Below are positions 18,390-26,428 of a DNA stretch of 64,000 nt, piece after piece. Under the pieces are notes generated by a model, which did no database searches, was not told the DNA's origin, and worked only from the letters and a program-made list of their open reading frames with translations. The stretch's first letter is position 1, and the number at the start of each line of letters is the position of its first letter. The translations under genes were made by a program, and so were the position numbers. The stretch covers positions 208,741 through 272,740 of the forward strand of contig CAYPWL010000001.1 of the NCBI GenBank assembly GCA_964414425.1, read 5' to 3'. The stretch is from GYS-P2D sp964414425 (GTDB lineage: Bacteria; Bacteroidota; Bacteroidia; Chitinophagales; Saprospiraceae).

Positions 18390-20789
18390 TTAAAACATGG
18401 CAGAATATTTAGCAGGTTGGTACTCAGCCATCATCTTTAGTACTTCTTCAACAACATCTATGGCATGTGGTTTACTCTGCATGTTACCATTATCACCATA
18501 AGCAGTTCTATGTTCTGTACTTGTGATCGTGACAGGTTGTGCATCGAGGTAATCGTAACCGCCTTGTTCTTCGAGCACTTTTTGCATCATGTAGGCAGTT
18601 CCACCACCTGGTACATCCTCATCCAAAAAGATTACTTTATTGGTCTTCTTCAAGGACTGTACAATGGTAGACTCAATGTCAAATGGCAGCAAGGTCTGCA
18701 CATCAATCAACTCTACATCAACATCGTGGTCTTCTAAAAATGTAGCCGCACTTTCGGCTTCTGTAACACATGATCCATAGGTTACTATCGTCACATCACT
18801 ACCCTCTCGTAGTATTTCAGGAGATCCTAATGGCACGGTGAATGTGTCCAAGTTATCAGGCATCATTTCTTTCTTACGATAGCCATTGAGGCATTCTATT
18901 AGTACTGCAGGATCATCTCCTTGCATTAATGTGTTATACATGCCTGCCGCCTGTGTCATATTCCTTGGAGTTAAGAGATGTACACCTCTCAAGCTACCTA
19001 AGAGCATGCTCATTGGAGAGCCACTATGCCATATGCCCTCGAGTCTGTGTCCCCGGGTACGTATAATTACTGGTGCAGCTTGTCTATTGTTAGTCCTCCA
19101 CCGCAAAGTTGCTAATTCATCTGTGAGTGCTGGAAGGGCGTATACCAAGTAATCTAAGTATTGTATCTCAGCAATTGGTCTAAATCCACGCATTGACAAT
19201 CCGATTCCTTCGCCTACAATAGTCCACTCTCTGATTCCTGTATCCCAGACTCGATCAACTCCATATTTCTTTTGTAATCCTGCGAAACACTGATTGACAC
19301 CACCAATCTTCCCTAAGTCCTCACCAAAAGCTACAGCAGAATCATTGCGCTCCAGCAACTGATCAAAGAAAGCATTGAGAACTTCATAACCTTTGACCAT
19401 GGGTGCATCATCAGCATAAGTGGCCTTCACAACAGCAACAGATGTGGGAGATACATCTGCAGATGCTTGGAGGTTGGTACCGTAAGTCTGGCTTAAATAT
19501 TCTTTTTGTTCTATGTACCAGTTCTTCAGTGTCGATAATTGTTCCTGATTATAATCATTTGGATAGCGCATGATCACATCTGCAGCCACAGTCATCAACT
19601 TAGCTAATGCTCCATGATGTATTAATCTCATACGAGACGTGGCAGAAGCTACCGCATCAACGTCTTGATCCAATTGCATGAGGAGTCCACCCAATTCGGC
19701 TTTAGCATCATTAAATGGTCGTTGATGCTTCTTCCAAGTTTGCTTAGTGATAGTAGCAATTTCCTTGGCCCAAGTTATCTTTAGGTCGTCTATATCATTT
19801 TTAGTAGTAATGTTATTGTCAATCAAGAAACGTTCAAACTGTAAGAGACAATCCATCTCTTGCTCCCAATCAAGGCGCTCCTTAGTCTTGTACCGTTCAT
19901 GACTACCAGAAGTTGAATGCCCGTTAAGCTGTGTCAACTCGTGCACATGAATTAATACTGGTACACTCTCAGATCTACACACGTTCATGGCATCCCTAAA
20001 GGTTTGATTGAGCTCTTCGTAGTTCCACCCTCGCACCTTGTATATCTCACAGGCTCTCTCATTCTTATTCATCCTTTGGAATCCAGCCAAAGCGTCCGAG
20101 ATTGAACCTTTGGAGGTTTGTAGCTCTGTAGGAACAGAGATCCCATAACCATCATCCTGTACAACAAAAATCATTGGGACTTGCTCAACACAGGCTGCAT
20201 TAAAGGTCTCATAGAAGATTCCCTCGGCAGCGGTGCCATCACCGATAACTGTCACGACAACTTCATTGCCTGCCTGAGAATAATCATTTACAATCCCTCG
20301 ATTTCTGTAAAGCTTAGAGCTCAACGCTAAACCAAGAGCTTTCGGTAGATGTCCTGCTAATGGCGATAGTGCAGCTGATATATTGTATTTATTAGTGAGC
20401 GTAAGATATTCATCCTGTTGACCTATGAACGGTGTAGCAAAATGTCCATTCATCAACCGTCCAGAGTTGTAAGGGTCGCCGTCTACATCACCATATAGAT
20501 TCATTAATATTGACTCGGGAGTCGCTAAATCCTTAGCCATTAAGAATGTCTGATCTCTGTAGTATCCCGAGTAGTAATCTCCCTCTTGAAAATACTTGGC
20601 TAACACAATCTGCCACAGTTCTTTTCCCGCACTCTCGATACCGAATTTGGCTTTACCAGTCAAGACCTCACTTCGTATAGACTTACTGATGAGTCGGCTT
20701 TCAAATGCAAGCTTTAGATATCGCATTAACTCCTTGCGATTAAAACGTCTTCCTGCTGACGACTTTTTTACTGTTTCTAAAACTGCCAT
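18390..20789 (-). CDS. 2-oxo acid dehydrogenase E1, alpha and beta fused (branched-chain type)
   Basis: A 799-residue thiamine-diphosphate enzyme in which alpha and beta subunits form one chain. The alpha part (to about 430) has the TPP motif GDGTAAEGIFYETFNAAC and FVVQDDGYGISVPT. The beta part starts near 475 with YEVLNAFFDQLLERNDSAVA, then FGEDLGKIGGVNQCFAGL and ends with VIFLDEDVPGGGTAYM and a C-terminal transketolase-like domain. It decarboxylates a 2-oxo acid and passes the acyl group to the E2 lipoyl domain. Fused E1 proteins of this type are widespread in Bacteroidota and usually annotated as branched-chain 2-oxoisovalerate dehydrogenase. It is the first gene of the operon and faces a TetR gene across a palindrome. 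Confidence 0.92.
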   Translation of the reverse strand: MAVLETVKKSSAGRRFNRKELMRYLKLAFESRLISKSIRSEVLTGKAKFGIESAGKELWQIVLAKYFQEGDYYSGYYRDQTFLMAKDLATPESILMNLYGDVDGDPYNSGRLMNGHFATPFIGQQDEYLTLTNKYNISAALSPLAGHLPKALGLALSSKLYRNRGIVNDYSQAGNEVVVTVIGDGTAAEGIFYETFNAACVEQVPMIFVVQDDGYGISVPTELQTSKGSISDALAGFQRMNKNERACEIYKVRGWNYEELNQTFRDAMNVCRSESVPVLIHVHELTQLNGHSTSGSHERYKTKERLDWEQEMDCLLQFERFLIDNNITTKNDIDDLKITWAKEIATITKQTWKKHQRPFNDAKAELGGLLMQLDQDVDAVASATSRMRLIHHGALAKLMTVAADVIMRYPNDYNQEQLSTLKNWYIEQKEYLSQTYGTNLQASADVSPTSVAVVKATYADDAPMVKGYEVLNAFFDQLLERNDSAVAFGEDLGKIGGVNQCFAGLQKKYGVDRVWDTGIREWTIVGEGIGLSMRGFRPIAEIQYLDYLVYALPALTDELATLRWRTNNRQAAPVIIRTRGHRLEGIWHSGSPMSMLLGSLRGVHLLTPRNMTQAAGMYNTLMQGDDPAVLIECLNGYRKKEMMPDNLDTFTVPLGSPEILREGSDVTIVTYGSCVTEAESAATFLEDHDVDVELIDVQTLLPFDIESTIVQSLKKTNKVIFLDEDVPGGGTAYMMQKVLEEQGGYDYLDAQPVTITSTEHRTAYGDNGNMQSKPHAIDVVEEVLKMMAEYQPAKYSAMF

Positions 20790-20830
20790 AAGGGTTAGTT
20801 CATTTTGTAAAAGTATTGTACAGTATAGTT

Positions 20831-20850
20831 AATTGGTTGATTGACCAATT
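20831..20850. promoter_or_regulatory. Candidate TetR operator between E1 and tetR
   Basis: AATTGGT, six spacer bases, ACCAATT: a perfect 7-6-7 inverted repeat in the 145-bp divergent gap. TetR-family regulators commonly bind such palindromes in the gap beside their own gene, so this probably controls both the E1-E2-icmF operon and tetR. No promoter element could be placed with confidence. Confidence 0.5.
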
Positions 20851-20934
20851 GTTTACAATATATATTCAATTATGCTTAAAATGGTTGCATAAAGAGGAAA
20901 CTTATAATTTGGCAGCCATTAAGAACACCTAATC

Positions 20935-21612
20935 ATGGGACAACAAAAGAGAAAAGTTGGTAGACCTACTGAGAAAGCAGGTATTGATACTGAGCAGGTT
21001 TTGGCGGAGTGCTTAAAGCAGTTTGCCCAATTAGGGTATGGCGGTGTAACTATTAAACTATTGGCAAAACAGACCGGTGTGGCTGACTCTCTGCTCTACT
21101 ATCATTTTGGTCCCAAGGAAAAGATCTGGCAGAAGGCGACACTAAGAGCTGGAAAAACCATCTCTGACAGTTTGACGGATGTCTTCACAGTTTTAGACGG
21201 CACAAGTGGCCTGGAGCGCATCATTATTTATATCAAGAAAATAGTCCTTTTCTCATCTGAGCATCCAGAATTTCAGCAAGTTGTGGTCCAAGAGATGTTC
21301 TCTCAATCATCTCGCTCAGATTTTCTCATAGATGAAGTATTGAAACCGATCTTTTCGTACTTAGAAGAGGCAATCAAAGAGGAACAAAGAAAGGGGACTG
21401 TAAAAGCCATACCGCCAGCCAATCTATTCAGTTTTATAATTGGGTCAATCACCACTTTTTTTGCTCGAAGTTATCAGATGCAAAAGCTCTATGGTGTCAA
21501 CAGCTTTGATCAAGATCAGATAAAACAGCACATACAATTGATTTCTGATTTGATCTTAGGTGGCCTGTTAACGGACAGTGAAGCGAGTGGGAAGGCCATC
21601 ACGAGCGGCTGA
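20935..21612 (+). CDS. TetR/AcrR-family transcriptional regulator
   Basis: 225 residues. The N-terminal helix-turn-helix is typical: LAECLKQFAQLGYGGVTIKL, then LAKQTGVADSLLYYHFGPKE. The rest is a helical ligand and dimerisation domain with no specific pattern I can name. It is transcribed away from the branched-chain operon with a palindrome between, so it most likely represses that operon and itself and is relieved by an acyl-CoA or 2-oxo acid. The ligand is inference. Its start is the ATG closest to the HTH, with a basic leader GQQKRKVGRP. No terminator was seen in the 292 bp downstream, which hold only weak repeats (TGCCCA...TGGGCA at 21709-21727). Confidence 0.9.
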   Translation: MGQQKRKVGRPTEKAGIDTEQVLAECLKQFAQLGYGGVTIKLLAKQTGVADSLLYYHFGPKEKIWQKATLRAGKTISDSLTDVFTVLDGTSGLERIIIYIKKIVLFSSEHPEFQQVVVQEMFSQSSRSDFLIDEVLKPIFSYLEEAIKEEQRKGTVKAIPPANLFSFIIGSITTFFARSYQMQKLYGVNSFDQDQIKQHIQLISDLILGGLLTDSEASGKAITSG

Positions 21613-21904
21613 TCGCCTAATCTCGTTGAGTCGAGTTCGACAATACTCCAACAAAAGGAACGACTAAATGGATGGGTAGCTCAAGCAGCTTCGGAGCAGA
21701 GCTTTAGATGCCCAAAGATCATGGGCAGTTATTGCCAATTGCAAAAGTGTCTCGCCGAAGGCAACTCAGTCATGCGCCGATTAGTGAGCAAAGGATAGAA
21801 AATCACATCAAGGGCTCCATTCCTTATACTTTCGGTGAGATTCCTTATGATTAGAGTTACCCTTCTGAAGATCTCTCCGCAAGGTCGAGATGTAATAAAA
21901 AGAC

Positions 21905-22675
21905 TTACGACCTTAACAAAAATCCACCATCAAGAGGAATGTAGGTCCCGGTCATAAAACTACTGGCCTTGCTGCAAAGAAATATAGCAAGTCCTGCGAT
22001 ATCAGTTGGTTTGCCGATACGGCCTACTGGATGCATTGCTGCCATCTGTTTCATATCAAATGCTTTAGTCATATTACTCTCAAACACAGCTGGCCCGATC
22101 GTATTAACTAATATGTGATCTGATACCAAGTCTTTAGCAAGTTCCTTCCCTAATTGTTTCACTGCGGCTTTACTCGGTCCATATGAATAAGCCATCATAG
22201 AATCTGGTGAAACTGCTGCAACCGAACTGATCATGACGATGCGGCTCGGATTTTCTTGATTGGCATTCTTTTTAAGTAATGGCAAAAGTGATTTGGTTAA
22301 GAAGAATACCGCCTTGACGTTCAAGTCCATTACTTTATCCCAACCTTGCTCAGGATAGTCCTCCAGTGGAGCACCCCATGACGCACCCGAATTATTGATT
22401 AAGATGTCGAGGTGGCCGACTTCATCTCCCAATTTTTCAGCAAAAGAATTGATATTCTCAATGCTCGATAAGTCTACTGTCATTGCCGTACACTTGCCCT
22501 TACCCAGCTTATTCATCTCAGCGGCGAATGCTTCGCATGTCTCAAGCGATCGAGAAGCGATGATCACATCCGCACCAGACTCTATTAATCCCTGAGTCAT
22601 CATAGCACCTATCCCCTTGCCTCCTCCTGTGATCAGAGCTGTTTTGCCTTGTAGTGTAAATAGTTGTTCAATCAT
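21905..22675 (-). CDS. Short-chain dehydrogenase/reductase (SDR)
   Basis: 256 residues, the classical SDR length. The NAD(P)-binding motif is ALITGGGKGIGAMM, the structural motif is LINNSGASWG, and the catalytic Ser and YxxxK are in MISSVAAVSPDSMMAYSYGPSKAAVKQ. The C-terminus HPVGRIGKPTDIAGLAIFLC, ending in FMTGTYIPLDGG, resembles 3-oxoacyl-ACP reductase and gluconate or glucose dehydrogenase relatives. It oxidises or reduces an alcohol/ketone pair; the substrate cannot be assigned. It is a single gene with a long untranscribed-looking gap on its 5' side. Confidence 0.9.
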   Translation of the reverse strand: MIEQLFTLQGKTALITGGGKGIGAMMTQGLIESGADVIIASRSLETCEAFAAEMNKLGKGKCTAMTVDLSSIENINSFAEKLGDEVGHLDILINNSGASWGAPLEDYPEQGWDKVMDLNVKAVFFLTKSLLPLLKKNANQENPSRIVMISSVAAVSPDSMMAYSYGPSKAAVKQLGKELAKDLVSDHILVNTIGPAVFESNMTKAFDMKQMAAMHPVGRIGKPTDIAGLAIFLCSKASSFMTGTYIPLDGGFLLRS

Positions 22676-23025
22676 ATTTTTTGTATTTTATGTTAGCGTA
22701 GCGCTGGTGAAAATTATTCTGGCGCTCAATAGCCGTTCTACATTTAGTCATTAATCAATATATCGGTTCCTTGATTGTTAAGCCATCGCCATGACCATCT
22801 GAGAACAAATGAATATCGGAGTAGCTACCTCTCAGATTCATGGATTCCATGGTTTCTAATCGACTCAATCGAACAATGTTCACGGGTTAGTGTGTTATAC
22901 TATCATAAAAGCGTAAGAGCAATATAGTTCTCTTGTTAGAACAATCATCTGGGTATCCAATGAGTTTTTAGCTTTTATAATTAGCGATTTTGCTTAACTC
23001 ACGAACTTGATAAAATACGTACGAC
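22676..23025. other. 350-bp gap between the SDR and DUF2007 genes
   Basis: This should contain the promoters for the divergent SDR and DUF2007 genes, but I find no clear consensus element. On the minus strand at 22755-22883 a GTG-started run of 42 codons reads like protein (SRLETMESMNLRGSYSDIHL, then FSDGHGDGLTIKEPIY, stop) and is preceded by an in-frame TAA. It could be a small gene or a relic; the evidence is weak. Confidence 0.3.
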
Positions 23026-23235
23026 ATGAATAAGGAAATGGTAATGTTCACCATATCACACATCAAGATTAAGACAGCGCAACATGTCTTGGAACAAGAG
23101 GGCATCAAATCATTCACGCTTGATCAATCCGATAGTGCTCATGCCGGACTCTTTGGTGATATTAAGTTATATGTTCATAAGAATTTAGCTGAGAACGCCA
23201 AACGCATTCTGCAAGAACAAGGCGTATTAGAGTAG
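23026..23235 (+). CDS. DUF2007 putative signal-transducing protein
   Basis: 69 residues with the DUF2007 pattern: an N-terminal segment that would hold 'a switch between two copies' (IKTAQHVLEQEGIKSFTLDQ), a middle GDIKLYVHKNLAENAKRIL and a short C-terminus. This small cytoplasmic family often accompanies metabolic genes and is labelled a putative signal-transducing protein, but its role is unknown. It is a single gene ending at a hairpin shared with the oppositely oriented tRNA. Confidence 0.8.
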   Translation: MNKEMVMFTISHIKIKTAQHVLEQEGIKSFTLDQSDSAHAGLFGDIKLYVHKNLAENAKRILQEQGVLE

Positions 23236-23253
23236 AGAGCTATTAAATCAAAC

Positions 23254-23281
23254 AAGGGAAGTTACTTGTGTAACTCCCCTT
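23254..23281 (-). terminator. Terminator-like hairpin after tRNA-Arg
   Basis: 12-bp stem with loop TTGT (ACAA on the minus strand). Read on the minus strand, every pair is Watson-Crick or G-U and the stem is followed by TTGTTTGATTT. On the plus strand one pair is an A-C mismatch and no T-run follows. So it fits the tRNA better than DUF2007. Confidence 0.65.
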
Positions 23282-23287
23282 GCAGAC

Positions 23288-23364
23288 TGGTGACGATGGA
23301 AGGATTCGAACCCTCAACCCTCGGAGCCGAAATCCGATATTCTATCCAGTTGAACTACATCGCC
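23288..23364 (-). tRNA. tRNA-Arg (anticodon UCG)
   Basis: Folded by eye: acceptor GGCGATG/CATCGTC (one G-U), D stem GTTC/GAAT, anticodon stem TCGGA/TCCGA with 7-base loop TTTCGGC, giving anticodon TCG (reads CGA), T stem GAGGG/CCTTC with loop TTCGAAT, and discriminator A. The 3' CCA is encoded in the DNA (23288-23290). Length is 74 nt plus CCA. It is a single tRNA with no neighbours. Confidence 0.93.
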
Positions 23365-23570
23365 TCAGTATTGACACACTTCGAACTACTTTTGGAATTT
23401 CCATCTTGTTCAATATGCCATAACATTAAACTTCTGCAAAGGTAGCATAATTGGTAATTAGCCATTTATGATTATCGCTATAATCTCATAATTACACAAT
23501 CATGATTAATAGAGCACTATAACCAGGTCCAAATGTTATGGCCTATTACTATTCAGATTAAAGAGATTGA

Positions 23571-24434
23571 TTAGTAGTGTAAGTTAAATTCCACTCGTCT
23601 ATTTTGATTTCTACCTTCTGGTGTTTCATTGCGGGCAATGGGTTTTTGCTGACCAAATCCCTTGAATGACATTCTGCTTTTGTTAATTCCTAAACTCAAT
23701 AGGTAATCGTAACACGCTCTTGCTCTATCTCTTGATAGTTGCATGTTATTCTGGGCATCACCTACATAATCAGGAGAACCATCTATATTGAGCTTATACT
23801 TTGGATATTTAGACATCAGCTTAACGATCTTATCTAGTATTGCAGTCGATGCCGGTTTTAAATTTGCACTGCCAGTTTGAAATTCTACATTCCTCATTGC
23901 CGTATTCAGTAATGAGACTTCCTCCTTGTTTAATTTAATCTTGGGACAGCCCTTGTTTTCTTTTGTACCTGCCAGATCTGGGCATTTATCATTTTTGTCG
24001 TAGATCCCATCTTTATCTCTATCAGGAGGACAACCATGGTTGGAGGATACACCAGCGATCTTAGGGCATTTATCCTTGTTATCTGCGACACCGTCCTTAT
24101 CTATATCTAAAGGGCAGCCCAAATTAGTAGTGGCACCTGCTATACCTGGACACTTGTCATCAACATCATAAACCCCATCTTTGTCCTTATCAGCTGGACA
24201 ACCTTTATTAGAATAGTCCCCTACGATATTAGGGCAATTATCAGAGTCATCAGGGATGCCATCATCATCCGAATCCGATACCAGGATCGTAGGGACAGCC
24301 GCTTGTATTTCATCAGGTATATCTGGAGAGTTTAATACCCCGAAGAATAATCCAAAGAAGAGTAGAATCACTGCAAGAGCAATGAAGAAATCATCTCTGT
24401 CCTTTTTATTTTTGAAGTCCAGTAAGTCTTTCAT
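23571..24434 (-). CDS. OmpA-family protein with thrombospondin type 3 repeats
   Basis: 287 residues. There is no cleavable signal; a single transmembrane helix lies at about 17-34 (FFIALAVILLFFGLFFGV) after a charged N-terminus. Residues about 52-172 are four to five calcium-binding TSP3-type repeats with the pattern DxDxDGxxDxxDxCP and CGC spacers. An OmpA peptidoglycan-binding domain fills 178-287 (EFQTGSANLKPAST, GSPDYVGDAQNNMQL, RNQNRRVEF). It is probably inner-membrane anchored with the wall-binding domain in the periplasm, unlike typical outer-membrane OmpA proteins. It is a single gene. Confidence 0.92.
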   Translation of the reverse strand: MKDLLDFKNKKDRDDFFIALAVILLFFGLFFGVLNSPDIPDEIQAAVPTILVSDSDDDGIPDDSDNCPNIVGDYSNKGCPADKDKDGVYDVDDKCPGIAGATTNLGCPLDIDKDGVADNKDKCPKIAGVSSNHGCPPDRDKDGIYDKNDKCPDLAGTKENKGCPKIKLNKEEVSLLNTAMRNVEFQTGSANLKPASTAILDKIVKLMSKYPKYKLNIDGSPDYVGDAQNNMQLSRDRARACYDYLLSLGINKSRMSFKGFGQQKPIARNETPEGRNQNRRVEFNLHY

Positions 24435-24965
24435 AAATCGGCATGGTTAAATATTGACTCAGGATGCCAGTTCCATTAGTTCTACTAATAAGACAGAGCT
24501 GTCAGAAATAGACACTTAAATAACTCTCCATAACAGAGCTTATCCTAAAATTAAATCCTCAAATCCCTTTCCATGGCCAATTAGTACAATACCTCATGCA
24601 ATACTTTCTGCCCCTACTTCATGAAAAAGTCAGTTTTGATCTGATAGCAGCGCCTCAATCCGAGCAAGACGGTCTTCCAATTGTGAGATATCGAGTGCAT
24701 TGATCTTCTAGAACACCAGTCCTGGCAATACTGTGTTAAATTGATGCTTAAGCTTGATGCTCGAGGGATTAGTTAATCCAGTGACCACCTTATAATACCA
24801 ATGTGAGGTAGCTTCCTCAATTAATAAAGTTTATATCTATCCTTTATGTCAAAATTCGATTGATATCAATATTCAGATAGCACTATTTTTAATAGCCTTA
24901 ATGAACACTGATTCTGTGAGAGTTGTTGCATACTATTAATCACACTATTACTGGCACTCCCACTT
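24435..24965 (-). pseudogene. 531-bp gap with a possible gene relic (minus strand, 24630-24830)
   Basis: No intact gene is present. On the minus strand, codons from 24830 down read TLLIEEATSHWYYKVVTGLT, then NPSSIKLKHQFNTVLPGLVF, an in-frame TAG, then KINALDISQLEDRLARIEAL and LSDQN before TGA. The second part has the heptad look of a C-terminal coiled coil. A stop in the middle and no start suggest a decayed surface-protein C-terminus, but I cannot name the parent, and chance is possible. The rest of the gap (24435-24629 and 24831-24965) shows nothing I can support. Confidence 0.3.
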
Positions 24966-25706
24966 ATGAGTCAAGAAAAGATACAAACAAAACAGCCTAT
25001 CCAAGTTGAATGTGATCCTATCACAGGTCTATGTACCATCCCGGACTTCGAAACTTCAACCGATGAACCAATCTTATGGAAGACTGGAGAAGAGCTCATC
25101 TACATTGGAGATCCGATGTGTAGCTGGTGCTGGGGAATATCTCCAGAACTTAATGCCCTTGAGCGCTACGCTACAGCTCAGAGTATCCCGTTTACCATTG
25201 TTATGGGAGGATTACGACCAGGTGGTGGCGAGGAGTGGAATAACGAATTCAAAAACTTCTTACGACACCATTGGGAGGAGGTTAACATGCGCAGTGGACA
25301 ACCTTTTGGTTTTGATCTCTTTGAATTAGAAGACTTCGATTATGATACGGAGCCAGCCTGTCGAGGAGCAGTAACTGCACGCACCATCGCACCAGAGAAA
25401 GCACTCAGCTTCTACGAGTTAGTGCAGCATTACTTCTATGTGCAGTCAGGAGATCCTAAGGAAGTATCATTTTATCAGTCGATATGTGAGCAATTATCTG
25501 TTGACTTTGATCAATTTACCAAGCTGTTTAGTTCAGAGGAAATGAAGATGGCGACCGCAAGCGATTTTGCACAGAGTCGTCAATGGGGCGTACGATCATT
25601 TCCATCTGTGGTCTATCGTAATGATGAGCAACTCTACCTAATTGCCCAAGGATATGCCTCGTATGAAGCACTAAGGGATCGGGTTGTGGAGATCAGCTCC
25701 AAGTAA
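24966..25706 (+). CDS. DsbA-family (FrnE-like) thiol oxidoreductase
   Basis: 246 residues. A thioredoxin fold with redox motif Cys52-Ser-Trp-Cys55 in IYIGDPMCSWCWGISPEL and a large helical insertion (EFKNFLRHHWEEVN, AVTARTIAPEKALSFYELVQ). The cis-Pro region is RSFPSVVYRN. This places it in the FrnE-like, cytoplasmic or signal-less branch of the DsbA family; no signal peptide is seen and the N-terminus is acidic. An extra 'VECDPITGLCTIPD' with two cysteines precedes the fold. FrnE-like proteins are thought to act in disulfide exchange under oxidative stress. Substrate unknown. Confidence 0.87.
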   Translation: MSQEKIQTKQPIQVECDPITGLCTIPDFETSTDEPILWKTGEELIYIGDPMCSWCWGISPELNALERYATAQSIPFTIVMGGLRPGGGEEWNNEFKNFLRHHWEEVNMRSGQPFGFDLFELEDFDYDTEPACRGAVTARTIAPEKALSFYELVQHYFYVQSGDPKEVSFYQSICEQLSVDFDQFTKLFSSEEMKMATASDFAQSRQWGVRSFPSVVYRNDEQLYLIAQGYASYEALRDRVVEISSK

Positions 25707-25798
25707 CCAAGTATCGTCCGTGAATCTCAAGCGGCATATCATCTTAGAATTAACCATTTAAGGAATGAAAATTGTAGTAGCTATCGCTAAAGCAGCTC

Positions 25799-26395
25799 AT
25801 GAGGTCCGTGATCACAATAGCAATTATACTCTTGGCAGCGCTTACTGCATACAGTCAGCAGTCACAGCGTGCGATCATATTAATTAATGGCATAGCACAT
25901 ATAGCTGATCTCTCCCCTAACGGTTCAGTGATCGCATTTTATCAGAGCCTTCCGGATTACTTCAAGTCAAATGATAGTGATCAGTCGTTTATCGCACGGT
26001 TGGAGCAGCAGGGGTTAACAGAAGGAGGAAGCTTAGACCTATATGCAGATCAGGATGATCCACTCCAGACTGATTTTGCCCGAATTAAGGAGTACTCCGG
26101 AGATGAGAGACAATACATAGCCTTTACGAGAGGACGTGCAATCTTAAGCAGAGATGCTGTATCACAGATCAAATCACTGGCAGACGCCTATCGATCTAAT
26201 GAGATCAAAGAAGTGATCATCAATGCCTATCATGATAACTCTCAACGACAAAAGCGCCTCGCTCTAAACCGATCAAAAGCAATCAAGGATCTATTAGAAA
26301 CCTTTGGCATACCGTACAAACAAATTCAGCGAAATGCTCCTTATGGTGATGAGGGTGATCAGCTCTACTTCGTATATCTGAGAACAGTTCAGTAG
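25799..26395 (+). CDS. Secreted protein with degenerate OmpA-like C-terminus
   Basis: 198 residues with signal peptide (VITIAIILLAALTAYSQQ). The middle part shows no family I know. The C-terminal 75 residues resemble an OmpA-like fold: SRDAVSQIKSLADAYRSN, then IKEVIINAYHDNSQRQK-type 'D..R...NR' elements (RLALNRSKAIKDLLETFGIP) but without the usual GHTD and NRRVE signatures. It may be a distant member that lost peptidoglycan binding. It is followed 33 bp later by a serine hydrolase gene on the same strand. Confidence 0.6.
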   Translation: MRSVITIAIILLAALTAYSQQSQRAIILINGIAHIADLSPNGSVIAFYQSLPDYFKSNDSDQSFIARLEQQGLTEGGSLDLYADQDDPLQTDFARIKEYSGDERQYIAFTRGRAILSRDAVSQIKSLADAYRSNEIKEVIINAYHDNSQRQKRLALNRSKAIKDLLETFGIPYKQIQRNAPYGDEGDQLYFVYLRTVQ

Positions 26396-26428
26396 AGATA
26401 GTTATTTTTACGAGTATACAATCCTATC

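Noticed and set aside
21709..21727. TGCCCA...TGGGCA hairpin downstream of tetR
   Set aside because: A 6-bp stem without T-run is too weak to call a terminator.
25765..25887. Short ORF overlapping the start of the degenerate OmpA-like gene
   Set aside because: It is out of frame with that gene, about 40 codons, and shows no family signature.
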